The notes under the pieces were generated by a model. It was not told the origin of the DNA, made no database searches, and worked only from the letters and a program-made list of their open reading frames with translations. From assembly GCF_015209965.1 (NCBI RefSeq), contig NZ_MU158691.1, positions 380,041 to 444,040 of the forward strand: a stretch of DNA of 64,000 nt, read 5' to 3'. A program made the position numbers and the translations under genes. The DNA comes from Sphingobacterium pedocola. Lineage in GTDB: Bacteria > Bacteroidota > Bacteroidia > Sphingobacteriales > Sphingobacteriaceae. Below, in pieces: positions 1 through 8,256 of this stretch. The stretch's first letter is position 1, and each line of letters opens with the position of its first letter.

Positions 1-690
1 TATGCACCGTTTTCCAATACCAAAGAAGGTGTTGTAGTCGATTTAGGTTGTGGAACCGGCATGGACGCTATACTTATCGCTGATATGTTAGGGGATGTGG
101 TGCGTGTTGTAGGAATTGATCATGATCCCCTAATGATTGAACAGGCAAGGATAGCAACTGGCGCGAGGACAAACATCAATTTTATAAGTGGAGAAGTGTA
201 TAAGCTTGACTTTGAAGATAATGGGATCGCGGGTGTGCGTATGGAACGTGTGGTACAGCATTTATCCCAACCCGCTACGATGTTTCAGGAAGTGTATCGT
301 GTTTTGCGCCCGGGTCATCCAGTGGTTATTGTGGAAACAATCTGGAATAGCCTTAATCTGTATAGTGGACACGTTGAATTGGAACAAAGACTTCGGGATT
401 ACCTTACGGATCAAAAAGTGAACAACGGTTGGGCAGGTAATAAACTGACGAAGGATCTGGCGTCAAATGGTTTTCAGGAAATTCGATTAGAAACGTATTG
501 TATGGTTGTTCGCTCGAAGGAAGAAGCTAATCGGTATCTTTTTTTGAATCGAATAATTGCAGAGATGGTCGAAAAGGAGATACTAAGTGATGAAGAGGCT
601 GCTGATTTTACAAGTTCTTTGGAACGTGCGGATGAGGGGGGCTATTTTACGTGTTCAATGAATTTAGTTCTCGCGAAAGCAATCAAGTAA
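1..690 (+). CDS. SAM-dependent class I methyltransferase, 5' end cut off by the window edge
   Basis: The reading frame is open from base 1. The glycine-rich SAM-binding motif I (VVDLGCGTG, bases 34-60) lies before the first in-window ATG at 61, so the true start is left of the window. The acidic end of strand beta-2 (VVGIDHDP) and a later beta-4 region (VRMERVVQHL) fit the Methyltransf_11/25 fold. The C-terminal third (KLTKDLASNGFQEIRLE) resembles UbiE/arsenite-methyltransferase-like enzymes of unassigned substrate. The stop is followed after 10 bases by a histidine kinase gene on the same strand, so co-transcription is possible. The substrate cannot be told from sequence. Confidence 0.85.
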   Translation, partial: YAPFSNTKEGVVVDLGCGTGMDAILIADMLGDVVRVVGIDHDPLMIEQARIATGARTNINFISGEVYKLDFEDNGIAGVRMERVVQHLSQPATMFQEVYRVLRPGHPVVIVETIWNSLNLYSGHVELEQRLRDYLTDQKVNNGWAGNKLTKDLASNGFQEIRLETYCMVVRSKEEANRYLFLNRIIAEMVEKEILSDEEAADFTSSLERADEGGYFTCSMNLVLAKAIK

Positions 691-700
691 CATCACCGAC

Positions 701-2851
701 ATGAGATTGTGCTTGATCCTGTTATGTTTTTTTGTTTTTGCCGGGAACTTACAAACCTATGCAGAAGTAATTATTAACGGGCCTATCCAACGGCTCTCTG
801 TTGGGAAAAGTCTATCGCTTTATTCGGGGCCCGAGGGCGCATCGTTTTCTGATGTGTCTTCATCCAAAGATTTTATTCTCTTGGATAGTGATGTGCCTAA
901 TTTGGGGACATCCAACACTGATAAATGGCTTCGTTTGCCGATTACGAATGAAAACGAGGATATTAATGTCTTGCTCGAAATAGCATATCCACTACTGGAC
1001 GAAGTTGAACTATTTTTGCCTGATGTGTCGGGTGGTTATAAATCTATTAAGCTTGGAGAGCATCAGGTTTTTTCAAAAAGACCGTACCAGATTCCTAATT
1101 ATGTCTTTGATATTCATATGCCGGCGCATACGACCCAAGTCTTTTACCTCCGCGTCAAAAGTACAGAGCAAATTATCGTGCCCATACATATAAGTAGCAA
1201 ACTTGCTGTGATGTTGCAAGCGAATAAAGATAACCTCGTTAGTGGTATTTACATGGGTATTGTATTGATCATGGCGATTTACAATCTTTTTTTATTCTTT
1301 TCAGTTAAAGAAAGAGGATATCTGTATTATGTCCTATACGTTGTTTTTGCGGGAATTACACAAATGGGCATAGAAGGGTATAGTTTTCAGTATTTATGGC
1401 CGAATTGGCCGAATTTTGCGACAACAGGGCCGATACTGTTTGGAAGTTTATCTGGCCTAGCTGCGCTTTTATTCGCTGATGCATTTCTTCAATTGAGAAA
1501 GAATGCAAACAGTTTGAGATGGGTATTTAAGGTGTTCATTGTTTTCTTTATTGCCACGTCGCTGATGGCTTGGTTTAATTGGAAGCAAACAGCATTTCTC
1601 TGCATGCAGTTGACTACGGGCATTGCTTCCCTTTTTGTATTATATGTCTCATACCGTGTCATGATAAATGGGTATAAACCTGCGAGATACTTTGTGTTTG
1701 GTTGGACAATACTCCTTCTCGGCTCAGTTGTTTTTCTTTTAAAAGATTACGGAATATTGGAATATAACGATTTCACAAGTAATGCTGTACAGATAGCATC
1801 AGTCATTGAAATGGCATTGCTCTCTTTTGGTTTGGCTTATAGTATCAATATGCTAAAAGAAGAGAAGGAAGTGTCGCAAGCGCGAGAATTAGCCATTTCA
1901 CTCGAAAATGAACGCCTAATACGTGAGCAGAACATCATATTGGAACAAAAGGTGGAGGAGCGAACCCGGGAGTTGACAGGCTCCAATGAATCGCTAAAAA
2001 CTACATTAACCCATTTAAAGGAGACACAGTCACAACTGGTCGAAGCAGAGAAGATGGCATCTTTAGGACAACTTACGGCAGGTGTTGCCCATGAAATCAA
2101 TAATCCGATAAACTTTGTAACATCTAACGTTGCACCGCTGAAACGTGATATTCAGATGATTTGGGACACGTTGGAGGAGGTAGAACGGGTAGCGCTGGCC
2201 GATGGCTTGTCTTTAAGTGAAAAGCAGGCGCACATAAATGTCTACAAAGAGGAAATGGATATAGCTTATCTCAGGACAGAGGTTGATTTTTTGCTCAAAG
2301 GCCTGCACGATGGTGCGCATAGGACGGCTGAGATTGTCAAGAGTTTACGTATCTTTTCGCGTGTGGATGAAGATACACTGAAATTTACCGATATTAATGA
2401 AGGACTGGAGTCTACGATGGTGATTCTGAGTAGTTTAGTGAAAGATAGTGTTCAGGTCGAAAAGAGTTATGGCAATTTGCCAAAAGTTGAGTGCCATGCT
2501 GGTAAACTTAATCAGGTGTTTCTGAATGTTTTGACTAACGCAGTGTATGCTGTTAATAAGAAATTTGAAACTAGAAAGGGCGGGAAACTAAGTATTGAAA
2601 CGGGTATATATGAGGATGAATCATTTATTTATGTACGCATAGCCGATAACGGGATCGGTATTCCGCACGATATTCGTGACAAAGTTTTTGAACCATTTTT
2701 TACAACAAAAGACGTTGGAGAAGGTACGGGATTGGGAATGTCAATAGCCTATAATACTATTGCTAAGCACAATGGCAAGATTCTTATTAAATCTGAAGTG
2801 GGAGAAGGTACGGTTTTTACATTGATCATTCCGATCCAACAAAATATTTAA
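701..2851 (+). CDS. 7TMR-DISM sensor histidine kinase
   Basis: A 716-residue membrane sensor kinase. A signal peptide (residues 1-21) precedes an extracellular 7TMR-DISM-type sensing domain (about 25-175), then seven hydrophobic segments (about 180-385), a coiled coil (385-450), and a HisKA domain whose phospho-acceptor is His464 in GVAHEINNP. The HATPase domain has an N box (NVLTNAVYAV), a G1 box (DNGIGIP) and a G2 box (GEGTGLGM). Family knowledge: DISM receptors sense extracellular ligands, often carbohydrates, and pass phosphate to a response regulator. Two receiver proteins follow (2931-4016 and 4037-4507) and are the obvious candidate partners. The ligand is unknown. Confidence 0.93.
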   Translation: MRLCLILLCFFVFAGNLQTYAEVIINGPIQRLSVGKSLSLYSGPEGASFSDVSSSKDFILLDSDVPNLGTSNTDKWLRLPITNENEDINVLLEIAYPLLDEVELFLPDVSGGYKSIKLGEHQVFSKRPYQIPNYVFDIHMPAHTTQVFYLRVKSTEQIIVPIHISSKLAVMLQANKDNLVSGIYMGIVLIMAIYNLFLFFSVKERGYLYYVLYVVFAGITQMGIEGYSFQYLWPNWPNFATTGPILFGSLSGLAALLFADAFLQLRKNANSLRWVFKVFIVFFIATSLMAWFNWKQTAFLCMQLTTGIASLFVLYVSYRVMINGYKPARYFVFGWTILLLGSVVFLLKDYGILEYNDFTSNAVQIASVIEMALLSFGLAYSINMLKEEKEVSQARELAISLENERLIREQNIILEQKVEERTRELTGSNESLKTTLTHLKETQSQLVEAEKMASLGQLTAGVAHEINNPINFVTSNVAPLKRDIQMIWDTLEEVERVALADGLSLSEKQAHINVYKEEMDIAYLRTEVDFLLKGLHDGAHRTAEIVKSLRIFSRVDEDTLKFTDINEGLESTMVILSSLVKDSVQVEKSYGNLPKVECHAGKLNQVFLNVLTNAVYAVNKKFETRKGGKLSIETGIYEDESFIYVRIADNGIGIPHDIRDKVFEPFFTTKDVGEGTGLGMSIAYNTIAKHNGKILIKSEVGEGTVFTLIIPIQQNI

Positions 2852-2930
2852 GAGAAGATAGGTTTTTATGTTGTTAAAAATCAGTAAATTCGTCATTCGA
2901 CATAAAAGTTAATTATCCTGTTCGTAAGCC

Positions 2931-4016
2931 ATGCAGAAAGAGGTGAAAATATTATATATTGATGATGAGGTAAACAATCTTATTGGCTTTAAAGCTAATT
3001 TCAGATATCGCTATGTAATTCATACCGCGTCAAGTACGGATGAAGCGCTGGAGATACTTGTCGCTAATCCGGATATTCGGGTTGTCTTTTGTGACCAGCG
3101 AATGCCAGATGAACTTGGAGTTGATTTTTTGAATCGGATCAAGAAAGATTTTCCAAGACCTATCCGTATCTTATTGACGGCATACGCAGATATGGAAACT
3201 GTAGTGGATGCAGTGAACAAGGGACATATATTTAGATTTGTTCGCAAACCTTGGTTGGAAGAAGAAATTATTTCATCTATTGAAGAAGCCGACAAGTTTT
3301 ATATAACCAGTTCAATGTTGGACATAAAGAACAAGGAGTTACAAAAGGCTTATGATGAATTGGATAAATTTGCCTATAGTGTGAGTCATGATCTTCGAGA
3401 TCCGCTTACCGGAGTCTTATCGGCCGTTAGGATTGCATTGGATTTTGATAAGATTGAAGGTGTTCACGAACTACTACAGCTGATGGAGGGTTCGCTCGTT
3501 AAACTAGATGCTTATATCGACAGCTTACGTGATTATTATTTGTTACGGAGAGGTGAATTAATGATGTCTGATATAGATTTTCATGTGCTTTTTGAAAATA
3601 TAAGACAGTTTTATAAGATGTATATGCGGAATAATAATGTAACATTTGACATCAATGTGTATCAGATTGAAACGTTTAAGAGCGATAAGGCTATTCTCGA
3701 ACTAATTTTGCATAATCTACTATCTAATGCTTTTAAATATCAGCAAAAGGGACATGAGGATCAAAAGGTTAATTTGTCGGTTACCGTTGTAAACGGCAGT
3801 GCTACAATAGAGGTCGCTGATACCGGAATAGGTATTTCTTCTGATCATATCGATGATATATTTAAATTGTTCTTTAGAGGGAGTGACCAAGCAAAAGGTA
3901 TGGGATTCGGACTCTACAATGTCCAGAGTGCCTTACAAAAATTACAGGGTACGATCGATGTAAAATCACAACTTGCGAAAGGAACAACTTTTAAACTTGT
4001 CATCCCGAGTAAATAA
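2931..4016 (+). CDS. Response regulator-histidine kinase hybrid (receiver first)
   Basis: A cytoplasmic 361-residue protein with an N-terminal CheY-like receiver (residues 5-120; acidic pair D11/D12, phospho-acceptor D55 in FCDQRMPDE, conserved Lys in RKPW). A short helix leads to a HisKA-type dimerisation segment with His153 (SVSHDLRDP) and a HATPase domain (N box NLLSNAFKY, G1 DTGIGIS, G2 MGFGLYNVQ). There is no membrane segment. It lies 79 bases after the DISM kinase on the same strand and probably receives phosphate from it. The receiver closely resembles the one in the convergent gene at 4037-4507 (shared NNL..FKA.FR and DAVNKG.IF patterns), suggesting duplication. Confidence 0.92.
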   Translation: MQKEVKILYIDDEVNNLIGFKANFRYRYVIHTASSTDEALEILVANPDIRVVFCDQRMPDELGVDFLNRIKKDFPRPIRILLTAYADMETVVDAVNKGHIFRFVRKPWLEEEIISSIEEADKFYITSSMLDIKNKELQKAYDELDKFAYSVSHDLRDPLTGVLSAVRIALDFDKIEGVHELLQLMEGSLVKLDAYIDSLRDYYLLRRGELMMSDIDFHVLFENIRQFYKMYMRNNNVTFDINVYQIETFKSDKAILELILHNLLSNAFKYQQKGHEDQKVNLSVTVVNGSATIEVADTGIGISSDHIDDIFKLFFRGSDQAKGMGFGLYNVQSALQKLQGTIDVKSQLAKGTTFKLVIPSK

Positions 4017-4036
4017 TTTATACGCCATATACAATA

Positions 4037-4507
4037 CTAAGAAAGTAATTTTTGCCGAAGCAAAAATTCCAATTGCTCATTCGATAGTTCTAATTTTGAA
4101 TAGGTCTCCAATAGTTTTTTTCGTTTCGCATAGACTTCATATGCACGCTGTATCGTTTCATCCAGCTCTTCTTCGCTCCAAGGTTTATTAAGGTAATGAA
4201 AAATTTTCCCTTTGTTTACCGCATCGATCACTGCCCCCATATCGGCATAACCGGTGAGGAGAATACGCATTGGTTCGGTATCAATCTTAATTACCTCTTC
4301 CAGAAATTCTACGCCGGTCATTTCAGGCATCCGTTGATCTGTTATAATAATCTCAATACGGTTTTCCTTTACAATATCTATGGCTTCGGAACCGCTTATA
4401 GCTGTATATACTTTATATTTTAGCCGAAATGTCGCTTTAAAAGAAACTAGATTATTCTCTTCGTCATCAACATATAATACGGTAATCTTGGTGTTTTTAT
4501 TTTCCAT
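4037..4507 (-). CDS. Single-receiver response regulator with C-terminal helix
   Basis: A stand-alone receiver: acidic pair D14/D15, phospho-acceptor D57 (ITDQRMPEM), and Lys in NKPWSEEE, followed by about 30 residues of charged helix with no DNA-binding or enzymatic domain. I start it at the ATG at 4507 (MENKNTK), directly before the first receiver strand. An upstream in-frame ATG at 4534 would add nine basic residues with no counterpart in receivers. It faces the hybrid kinase tail to tail, with 20 bases between stop codons. It probably acts as a diffusible phosphorelay protein or a partner of the adjacent kinases; that role is inferred. Confidence 0.88.
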   Translation of the reverse strand: MENKNTKITVLYVDDEENNLVSFKATFRLKYKVYTAISGSEAIDIVKENRIEIIITDQRMPEMTGVEFLEEVIKIDTEPMRILLTGYADMGAVIDAVNKGKIFHYLNKPWSEEELDETIQRAYEVYAKRKKLLETYSKLELSNEQLEFLLRQKLLS

Positions 4508-4738
4508 TAGTTTCTTTTTTCTTAGATGTCGCAAATAAAAGAGAGATAATTAGCGAAGTTAGCAAAAGTCTTTTACATTCAAATAGTCGTTCAGCCAGCT
4601 TATCCTTTTTTATCTCATTTCCATACCTATACGTAAATAATCTTCTATGAGTTTTCGTTCGTTAACTCCTTAATGTAGTTAACTTGGAATCGCAAACGAA
4701 GTATCGTTGATCTTTGTTATCTTTAATAAAAAAATGAT

Positions 4739-5242
4739 ATGATACTGCAATACTTAATACAAGAATTCGAACATGAAGTAAACAGTACGCGTAAACTATT
4801 GAATGCAATTCCTGAAAAAGATCTCGGTTATAAACCTTCTGAAGTTTCCTGGACAATGGGTGAGCTCGCACAGCATATTGCCACGATTTATTATTGGTAT
4901 GTAGGTGCATTCACGAAAGATGTTTACGATCTAGCTGCCGATCATCTTGAACGGGGTGATACGAATGATATCAACGCTACCTTGGCGCTTTTTGAAAGCA
5001 ATGTTGAAAAAGCCAGGACTGCATTGCAATCGCTCACTGAGGAGCGATTGCAAGACAATTGGACCATGAAGGCTGGGGAACGGATTATTCTGGGCCCCAT
5101 GCCGAGAGGAATAGTGGCGCGCGGTTTCCTTTTTAATCATATTTATCACCACCGTGGTGAAATGATTGTTTACCTGCGTGCTACGGGAAATAGGGTTCCA
5201 GGTTTGTATGGCCCTACATATGAAGATTCTAAAAAGGGCTAA
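4739..5242 (+). CDS. DinB/YfiT-like four-helix metal-binding protein
   Basis: A 167-residue DinB-superfamily protein. The expected metal ligands are visible: His46 (LAQHIA), then His134 and His138 in FNHIYHHRGE. The signature W..GE near residues 38-42 and a final YGPTY segment are typical of Bacteroidota DinB proteins. Members act as thiol-dependent S-transferases or hydrolases, but most are uncharacterised; induction by DNA damage cannot be assumed. It stands alone, with an AT-rich upstream region and no clear operon partner. The ATG at 4739 follows a TTTAATAAAAAAATG stretch without a Shine-Dalgarno sequence. Confidence 0.85.
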   Translation: MILQYLIQEFEHEVNSTRKLLNAIPEKDLGYKPSEVSWTMGELAQHIATIYYWYVGAFTKDVYDLAADHLERGDTNDINATLALFESNVEKARTALQSLTEERLQDNWTMKAGERIILGPMPRGIVARGFLFNHIYHHRGEMIVYLRATGNRVPGLYGPTYEDSKKG

Positions 5243-5280
5243 GTCCGGATCGCGGAGGTGTGTTATAAAAATGATTGCCT

Positions 5281-5856
5281 TTAAAACTTATACCCAATGG
5301 ATAGTCCGACTATTCGATTTCGGCTATCAAGTTCCTTGCTTGTTTTGTTGACAGACTGATTGTATCTAAGATCTACCGTAAACCGATTGATATCAGTTCC
5401 GATATTAAGGATACCATCATAGGTAAGCGTATTGAAATTTTTATTATTGGCAGCGTCGTTCTTTTTTAAATTGTAGTTTATCTGAGACCCTAACGAAGCT
5501 CTTAAACTCATTTGGTCGATCTCGACTATTTTATAACCCAATTGAATGGGTACATTCAATTCATAGAATGTCGGATCATAGTGTTTTTGCTGCAGGGTGT
5601 ACGTCGATTTAAACATAGAGAATGTTAATTCTCCTTGGAGATAAAGCCTGTCAGAAGTACGGGCGAAGACTCCTGCCTGCATACCAAACTTCGCGTCAGA
5701 ATTACTTACCGCTTTGTTGCCATAGCTTGGCATATTGTATAGAACGCCGGCTTTTACACCGTATTCCACGTCCTGTGCATTAGCATTGAGGTGTAAACCA
5801 AGGCATAAAGCTAAAATCATAGATCCGTACCTTGCTTGTTTTTTCATTGTTTTCAT
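5281..5856 (-). CDS. Outer-membrane beta-barrel protein (OmpW/porin-like family)
   Basis: A secreted barrel of about 191 residues. From the ATG at 5856 (or 5847) the protein begins with a clear signal peptide ending NANAQ, followed by alternating strands (VEYGVKAGVLYN, LQGELTFSM) and a C-terminal barrel end (GLSIGYKF) with a terminal Phe. The open frame extends upstream to 6036, but that extension runs antisense through the tRNA-Lys terminator and gene and lacks coding character, so I reject it. It fits the PF13568-type outer-membrane beta-barrel group of unknown cargo, probably an 8-strand barrel. Confidence 0.85.
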   Translation of the reverse strand: MKTMKKQARYGSMILALCLGLHLNANAQDVEYGVKAGVLYNMPSYGNKAVSNSDAKFGMQAGVFARTSDRLYLQGELTFSMFKSTYTLQQKHYDPTFYELNVPIQLGYKIVEIDQMSLRASLGSQINYNLKKNDAANNKNFNTLTYDGILNIGTDINRFTVDLRYNQSVNKTSKELDSRNRIVGLSIGYKF

Positions 5857-5970
5857 TTTTTGATGACGTTTGAGATTGAATGTTATACGATTACTTTTGA
5901 TACTATGACAATGGATTCCGGATTTACCCTTGTTCTCATCCCAGCCCTTCTGTTCGAATCTTGCGGGCAC

Positions 5971-6000
5971 AAAAAAAGCCCAATCTTTCGATTGAGCTTT
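5971..6000 (-). terminator. Rho-independent terminator of tRNA-Lys
   Basis: An 11-bp stem (AAAGCTCAATC paired with GATTGGGCTTT, one G-T pair) with a GAAA tetraloop, followed on the minus strand by a run of T. It begins five bases after the tRNA 3' end. Confidence 0.9.
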
Positions 6001-6004
6001 CTTG

Positions 6005-6077
6005 TGATCCCGCTGGGATTCGAACCCAGGACCCATACATTAAAAGTGTATTGCTCTACCAGCTGAGCTACGGAATC
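6005..6077 (-). tRNA. tRNA-Lys (anticodon TTT)
   Basis: A complete cloverleaf on the minus strand. The acceptor stem GATTCCG pairs with CGGGATC (one T-G pair), the D arm contains GCTCAGCTGGTAGAGC, and the anticodon stem ATACA/TGTAT encloses the loop CTTTTAA (anticodon TTT at 6042-6044). The T arm is CTGGG-TTCGAAT-CCCAG and the discriminator is A. The 3' CCA is not encoded (CAA follows) and must be added after transcription. It has its own promoter and terminator. Confidence 0.97.
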
Positions 6078-6118
6078 CTAATTCTGTGGTGAATTATCCT
6101 TCATTGTTTGAAGTGATG

Positions 6119-6149
6119 CAAAGGTAGGGATTTTCCTTTTATGTGCAAA
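6119..6149 (-). promoter_or_regulatory. Promoter of tRNA-Lys
   Basis: On the minus strand, TTTG (6149-6146), 19 bases, then TACCTTTG (6126-6119). This is the Bacteroidota -33/-7 pattern, about 40 bases before the mature tRNA. Confidence 0.8.
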
Positions 6150-6475
6150 TAAAAATTCACTTTTTTTGAACGGATAGACTGAACTTTCTCATTTTAAAAA
6201 GGTTAAATTTTAAGTTTTGCAGCGTTGTAAAACAATGACACGGTGCTTAACGCTTAACAACAAAAAAAAATAACATGGATTTGGACATTTAGAATTGTTG
6301 AGATAGCAAAATGGTATCATATTTAATTGGTTATTAATGAAATTTTAAACTATCTGGAGAAGATTATTAAACTTATTAGGATATAACGCATTAGGCATTG
6401 GAGCGTTGGCAGCCAGGGCTGCTGCTATTTAGTAGGGCATTGGTAAATGCTTAAGTGTAGGCTTCCTTTTGTGTT
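6150..6475. other. Intergenic stretch with no recognisable gene
   Basis: About 325 bases of AT-rich sequence between the tRNA-Lys promoter and a small membrane protein gene. I see no open frame of note, no tRNA and no convincing hairpin. A GC-richer patch around 6385-6445 (GGCAGCCAGGGCTGCTGC) contains a weak inverted repeat but no T tract. Confidence 0.5.
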
Positions 6476-6784
6476 TTAATCTTTTCTTATATATTCTCTA
6501 TCTTCATCTGATAGGTTGGATGGGGAATACGGGTGATCCTCCAGTGGAGTCGGTGAGACGTGTGTGTGGGGATTTGTTACCCCGTATTCTTTCGGATGTG
6601 CCTTTTTACGACGGAAGATTATCCCGCCTGTAATTACGCCTATTAAAAAAAATACACCAATGATCAATAACTTGGATGTACGGATATCGCCAAAAAACCA
6701 AAATGAACTTTCTTCTTTATTGTTAAATAAAACGATTGCTACGATTGCTAGCAATACAGCTACTATAATGGTTTTTGGTTTCAT
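6476..6784 (-). CDS. Small two-helix inner-membrane protein
   Basis: A 102-residue protein with two hydrophobic helices (residues 4-20 and 39-57), a short linker (NNKEESSFWFFGDIRTSK), a basic patch after the second helix (FRRKKAH) and a Pro/His-rich hydrophilic tail with acidic end. This resembles the LapA/DUF1049 topology (two helices and a cytoplasmic tail), but the match is by shape only. It lies alone between the tRNA-Lys region and rplI. I do not recognise a specific family and assign no function. Confidence 0.7.
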   Translation of the reverse strand: MKPKTIIVAVLLAIVAIVLFNNKEESSFWFFGDIRTSKLLIIGVFFLIGVITGGIIFRRKKAHPKEYGVTNPHTHVSPTPLEDHPYSPSNLSDEDREYIRKD

Positions 6785-6891
6785 ATGTATATAATTATTG
6801 TCGTCAGCCCGCCCGCCCGCTAGGGATGGACAAACTCGTTATTCTACAAACTTAGCTAACTTGTGGTTTTTTTACAAGTATTAGTTTTATT

Positions 6892-6925
6892 AAAAAAGGA
6901 GACAACTTACGTTGTCTCCTTTTTT
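6892..6925 (-). terminator. Terminator of the rpsF-rpsR-rplI operon
   Basis: A perfect hairpin (AAAAAAGGAGACAAC, loop TTAC, GTTGTCTCCTTTTTT) starting about 20 bases past the rplI stop. With A and T tracts on both sides it would work in either direction. Confidence 0.93.
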
Positions 6926-6947
6926 AATAATGTTAAGGCTAATAGAA

Positions 6948-7391
6948 TTATTCGCCTACTACTTCGAAAGGAACTTGAACTTTCACTTCTTTGTGTAAGT
7001 TTAAGTTTGCTACGTATTCGCCAAGAGTTTTAGGCTCTTCTTCGAACGTAATACGACGGCGATCTACTTCATAACCTTGAGCTTTCAACGCATCTGCAAT
7101 TTGGATGCTGTTTACTTTACCAAAGATTTTTCCAGATTCACCCGCTTTAGCACCGATAGAAAGTTTAATGCTCTCTAATTTGGCAGCTAACTCTGTAGCA
7201 TCTTTTTTGATTTTATCTTGTTTGAACTGAGCTTGCTTGATGTTCTCAGCTAACACCTTTTTTGCTGATGATGTTGCTAATGTAGCAAATCCTTGAGGAA
7301 TAAGGTAGTTGCGACCGTAACCCGGTTTTACTACTACGATATCGTCTTTCTCGCCAAGGTGTTTAACATCTTGTTTTAATATAACTTCCAT
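6948..7391 (-). CDS. rplI: 50S ribosomal protein L9
   Basis: A 147-residue protein of normal L9 length. The N-terminal signature (MEVILKQDVKHLGEKDDIVVVKPGYGRNYLIP) matches the rRNA-binding domain, followed by the long exposed helix rich in Lys/Ala (residues 45-75) and the C-terminal domain. It is the last gene of a three-gene operon, 13 bases after rpsR, and is followed by a strong terminator. L9 binds 23S rRNA near the L1 stalk and supports translational fidelity. Confidence 0.98.
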   Translation of the reverse strand: MEVILKQDVKHLGEKDDIVVVKPGYGRNYLIPQGFATLATSSAKKVLAENIKQAQFKQDKIKKDATELAAKLESIKLSIGAKAGESGKIFGKVNSIQIADALKAQGYEVDRRRITFEEEPKTLGEYVANLNLHKEVKVQVPFEVVGE

Positions 7392-7404
7392 TATCGTATC
7401 CTCC

Positions 7405-7668
7405 TTATTTTAATGAATCAGTTACGTAAGGCATAAGTCCGATGATACGCGCACGTTTCACGGCCTGAGCTACTTTACGTTGAAATTTCAATGATGTTCC
7501 AGTTAAACGACGCGGTAAAATTTTACCTTGATCATTTACAAACTTTAATAAGAAGTTTGCGTCTTTGTAGTCGATATACTTGATACCGTTCTTTTTGAAA
7601 CGACAATATTTTTTACGGTTGTCCTCTACTTTAGGAGCAGTCACGTATTGGATGTTTTCGTTTGCCAT
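7405..7668 (-). CDS. rpsR: 30S ribosomal protein S18
   Basis: 87 residues, with the S18 core (KKYCRFKKNGIKYIDYKD, then LPRRLTGTS and a basic C-terminal helix). It heterodimerises with S6 on 16S rRNA, which fits its position: its ATG overlaps the last base of the rpsF stop codon (TAATG arrangement), so translation is coupled. Confidence 0.98.
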   Translation of the reverse strand: MANENIQYVTAPKVEDNRKKYCRFKKNGIKYIDYKDANFLLKFVNDQGKILPRRLTGTSLKFQRKVAQAVKRARIIGLMPYVTDSLK

Positions 7669-8036
7669 TAGTTTGCTACCTCCTCAGTTTTAGTTTCTGC
7701 TTTTTTGTTGAATGCACCACTGCGCTTTTTCTCACTATAAGCAATTGCATGCTTGTCTAGAGAAATCGTTAAGAAGCGCATTACGCGTTCGTCACGCTTG
7801 TATTCAAGCTCTAATTTTTTGATTAATTCACCCGGAGCCTTGAATTCAGTTAAGTGATAAAATCCAGTCGTTTTTTTCTCGATTGGATACGCTAATTTTC
7901 TCAAACCCCAATTATCTTCTGCGATAATTTCGGCTCCGCCTTCTGTTAGGATACTTTTGAATTTTGCGATTGTTTCTTTCGCAGCATCGTCAGAAAGCAA
8001 CGGGGTAAGAATGATGACAGATTCGTACTGTTGCAT
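7668..8036 (-). CDS. rpsF: 30S ribosomal protein S6
   Basis: 122 residues: ferredoxin-like S6 fold (QQYESVIILTPLLSDD, GLRKLAYPIEKK, GFYHLTEF) with a Lys/Glu-rich extension after residue 105, common in this phylum. First gene of rpsF-rpsR-rplI. The usual ssb or priB neighbour is absent. Its transcript should begin just before a perfect 9-bp hairpin (8067-8087), leaving a short leader of about 50 bases. Confidence 0.98.
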   Translation of the reverse strand: MQQYESVIILTPLLSDDAAKETIAKFKSILTEGGAEIIAEDNWGLRKLAYPIEKKTTGFYHLTEFKAPGELIKKLELEYKRDERVMRFLTISLDKHAIAYSEKKRSGAFNKKAETKTEEVAN

Positions 8037-8066
8037 TGTTTAAATAATTATTTTAATTTAAAGTTG

Positions 8067-8087
8067 TTCCGTCTATTATAGACGGAA
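8067..8087 (-). promoter_or_regulatory. Perfect hairpin at the 5' end of the rpsF mRNA
   Basis: TTCCGTCTA, loop of 3, TAGACGGAA: a 9-bp perfect stem within a few bases of the predicted transcription start. It could protect the 5' end or be an autoregulatory site for S6:S18, whose leader-binding motif in other phyla carries a CCG. Here CCG sits within a plain stem, not in the known bulge, so the second reading is uncertain. Confidence 0.6.
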
Positions 8088-8090
8088 GTG

Positions 8091-8098
8091 CAAAGGTA
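8091..8098 (-). promoter_or_regulatory. -7 promoter box of the rpsF operon
   Basis: A perfect TAnnTTTG box (TACCTTTG on the minus strand). The upstream element is weak: CTG 21 bases further upstream in place of TTG. Confidence 0.7.
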
Positions 8099-8182
8099 AA
8101 AAAAAATTTCAGAAATAAGCAGACTGAATTGATTTTTATATAGATTGAATCCTGTTTGAAAAAAGTTGCTTGTACTTTGAGA

Positions 8183-8252
8183 AAAAAAAGAAAGGTTTTC
8201 AAACGGGGAGAATGAAAACCTTTACTAACCAATTATAAACCTAAATTATGAT
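8183..8252 (-). ncRNA. Candidate small RNA, copy A
   Basis: On the minus strand, the 62 bases 8252-8191 are identical to 61369-61430 on the plus strand. They end in an 11-bp perfect hairpin (AAAGGTTTTCA / TGAAAACCTTT) with an 11-base C-rich loop (TTCTCCCCGTT), followed by C and eight T, a good Rho-independent terminator. The promoter TTTG-N20-TATCTTTG ends four bases upstream. No start codon with a useful frame lies inside, so a non-coding RNA of about 65-70 bases is the simplest reading. It lies between the divergent rpsF and katE genes and points toward rpsF. I do not recognise the RNA family. Confidence 0.72.
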
Positions 8253-8256
8253 GATG

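Noticed and set aside
5857..6036. N-terminal extension of the outer-membrane barrel gene
   Set aside because: It runs through the tRNA-Lys 3' end and terminator and destroys the signal peptide that begins at 5856 or 5847.
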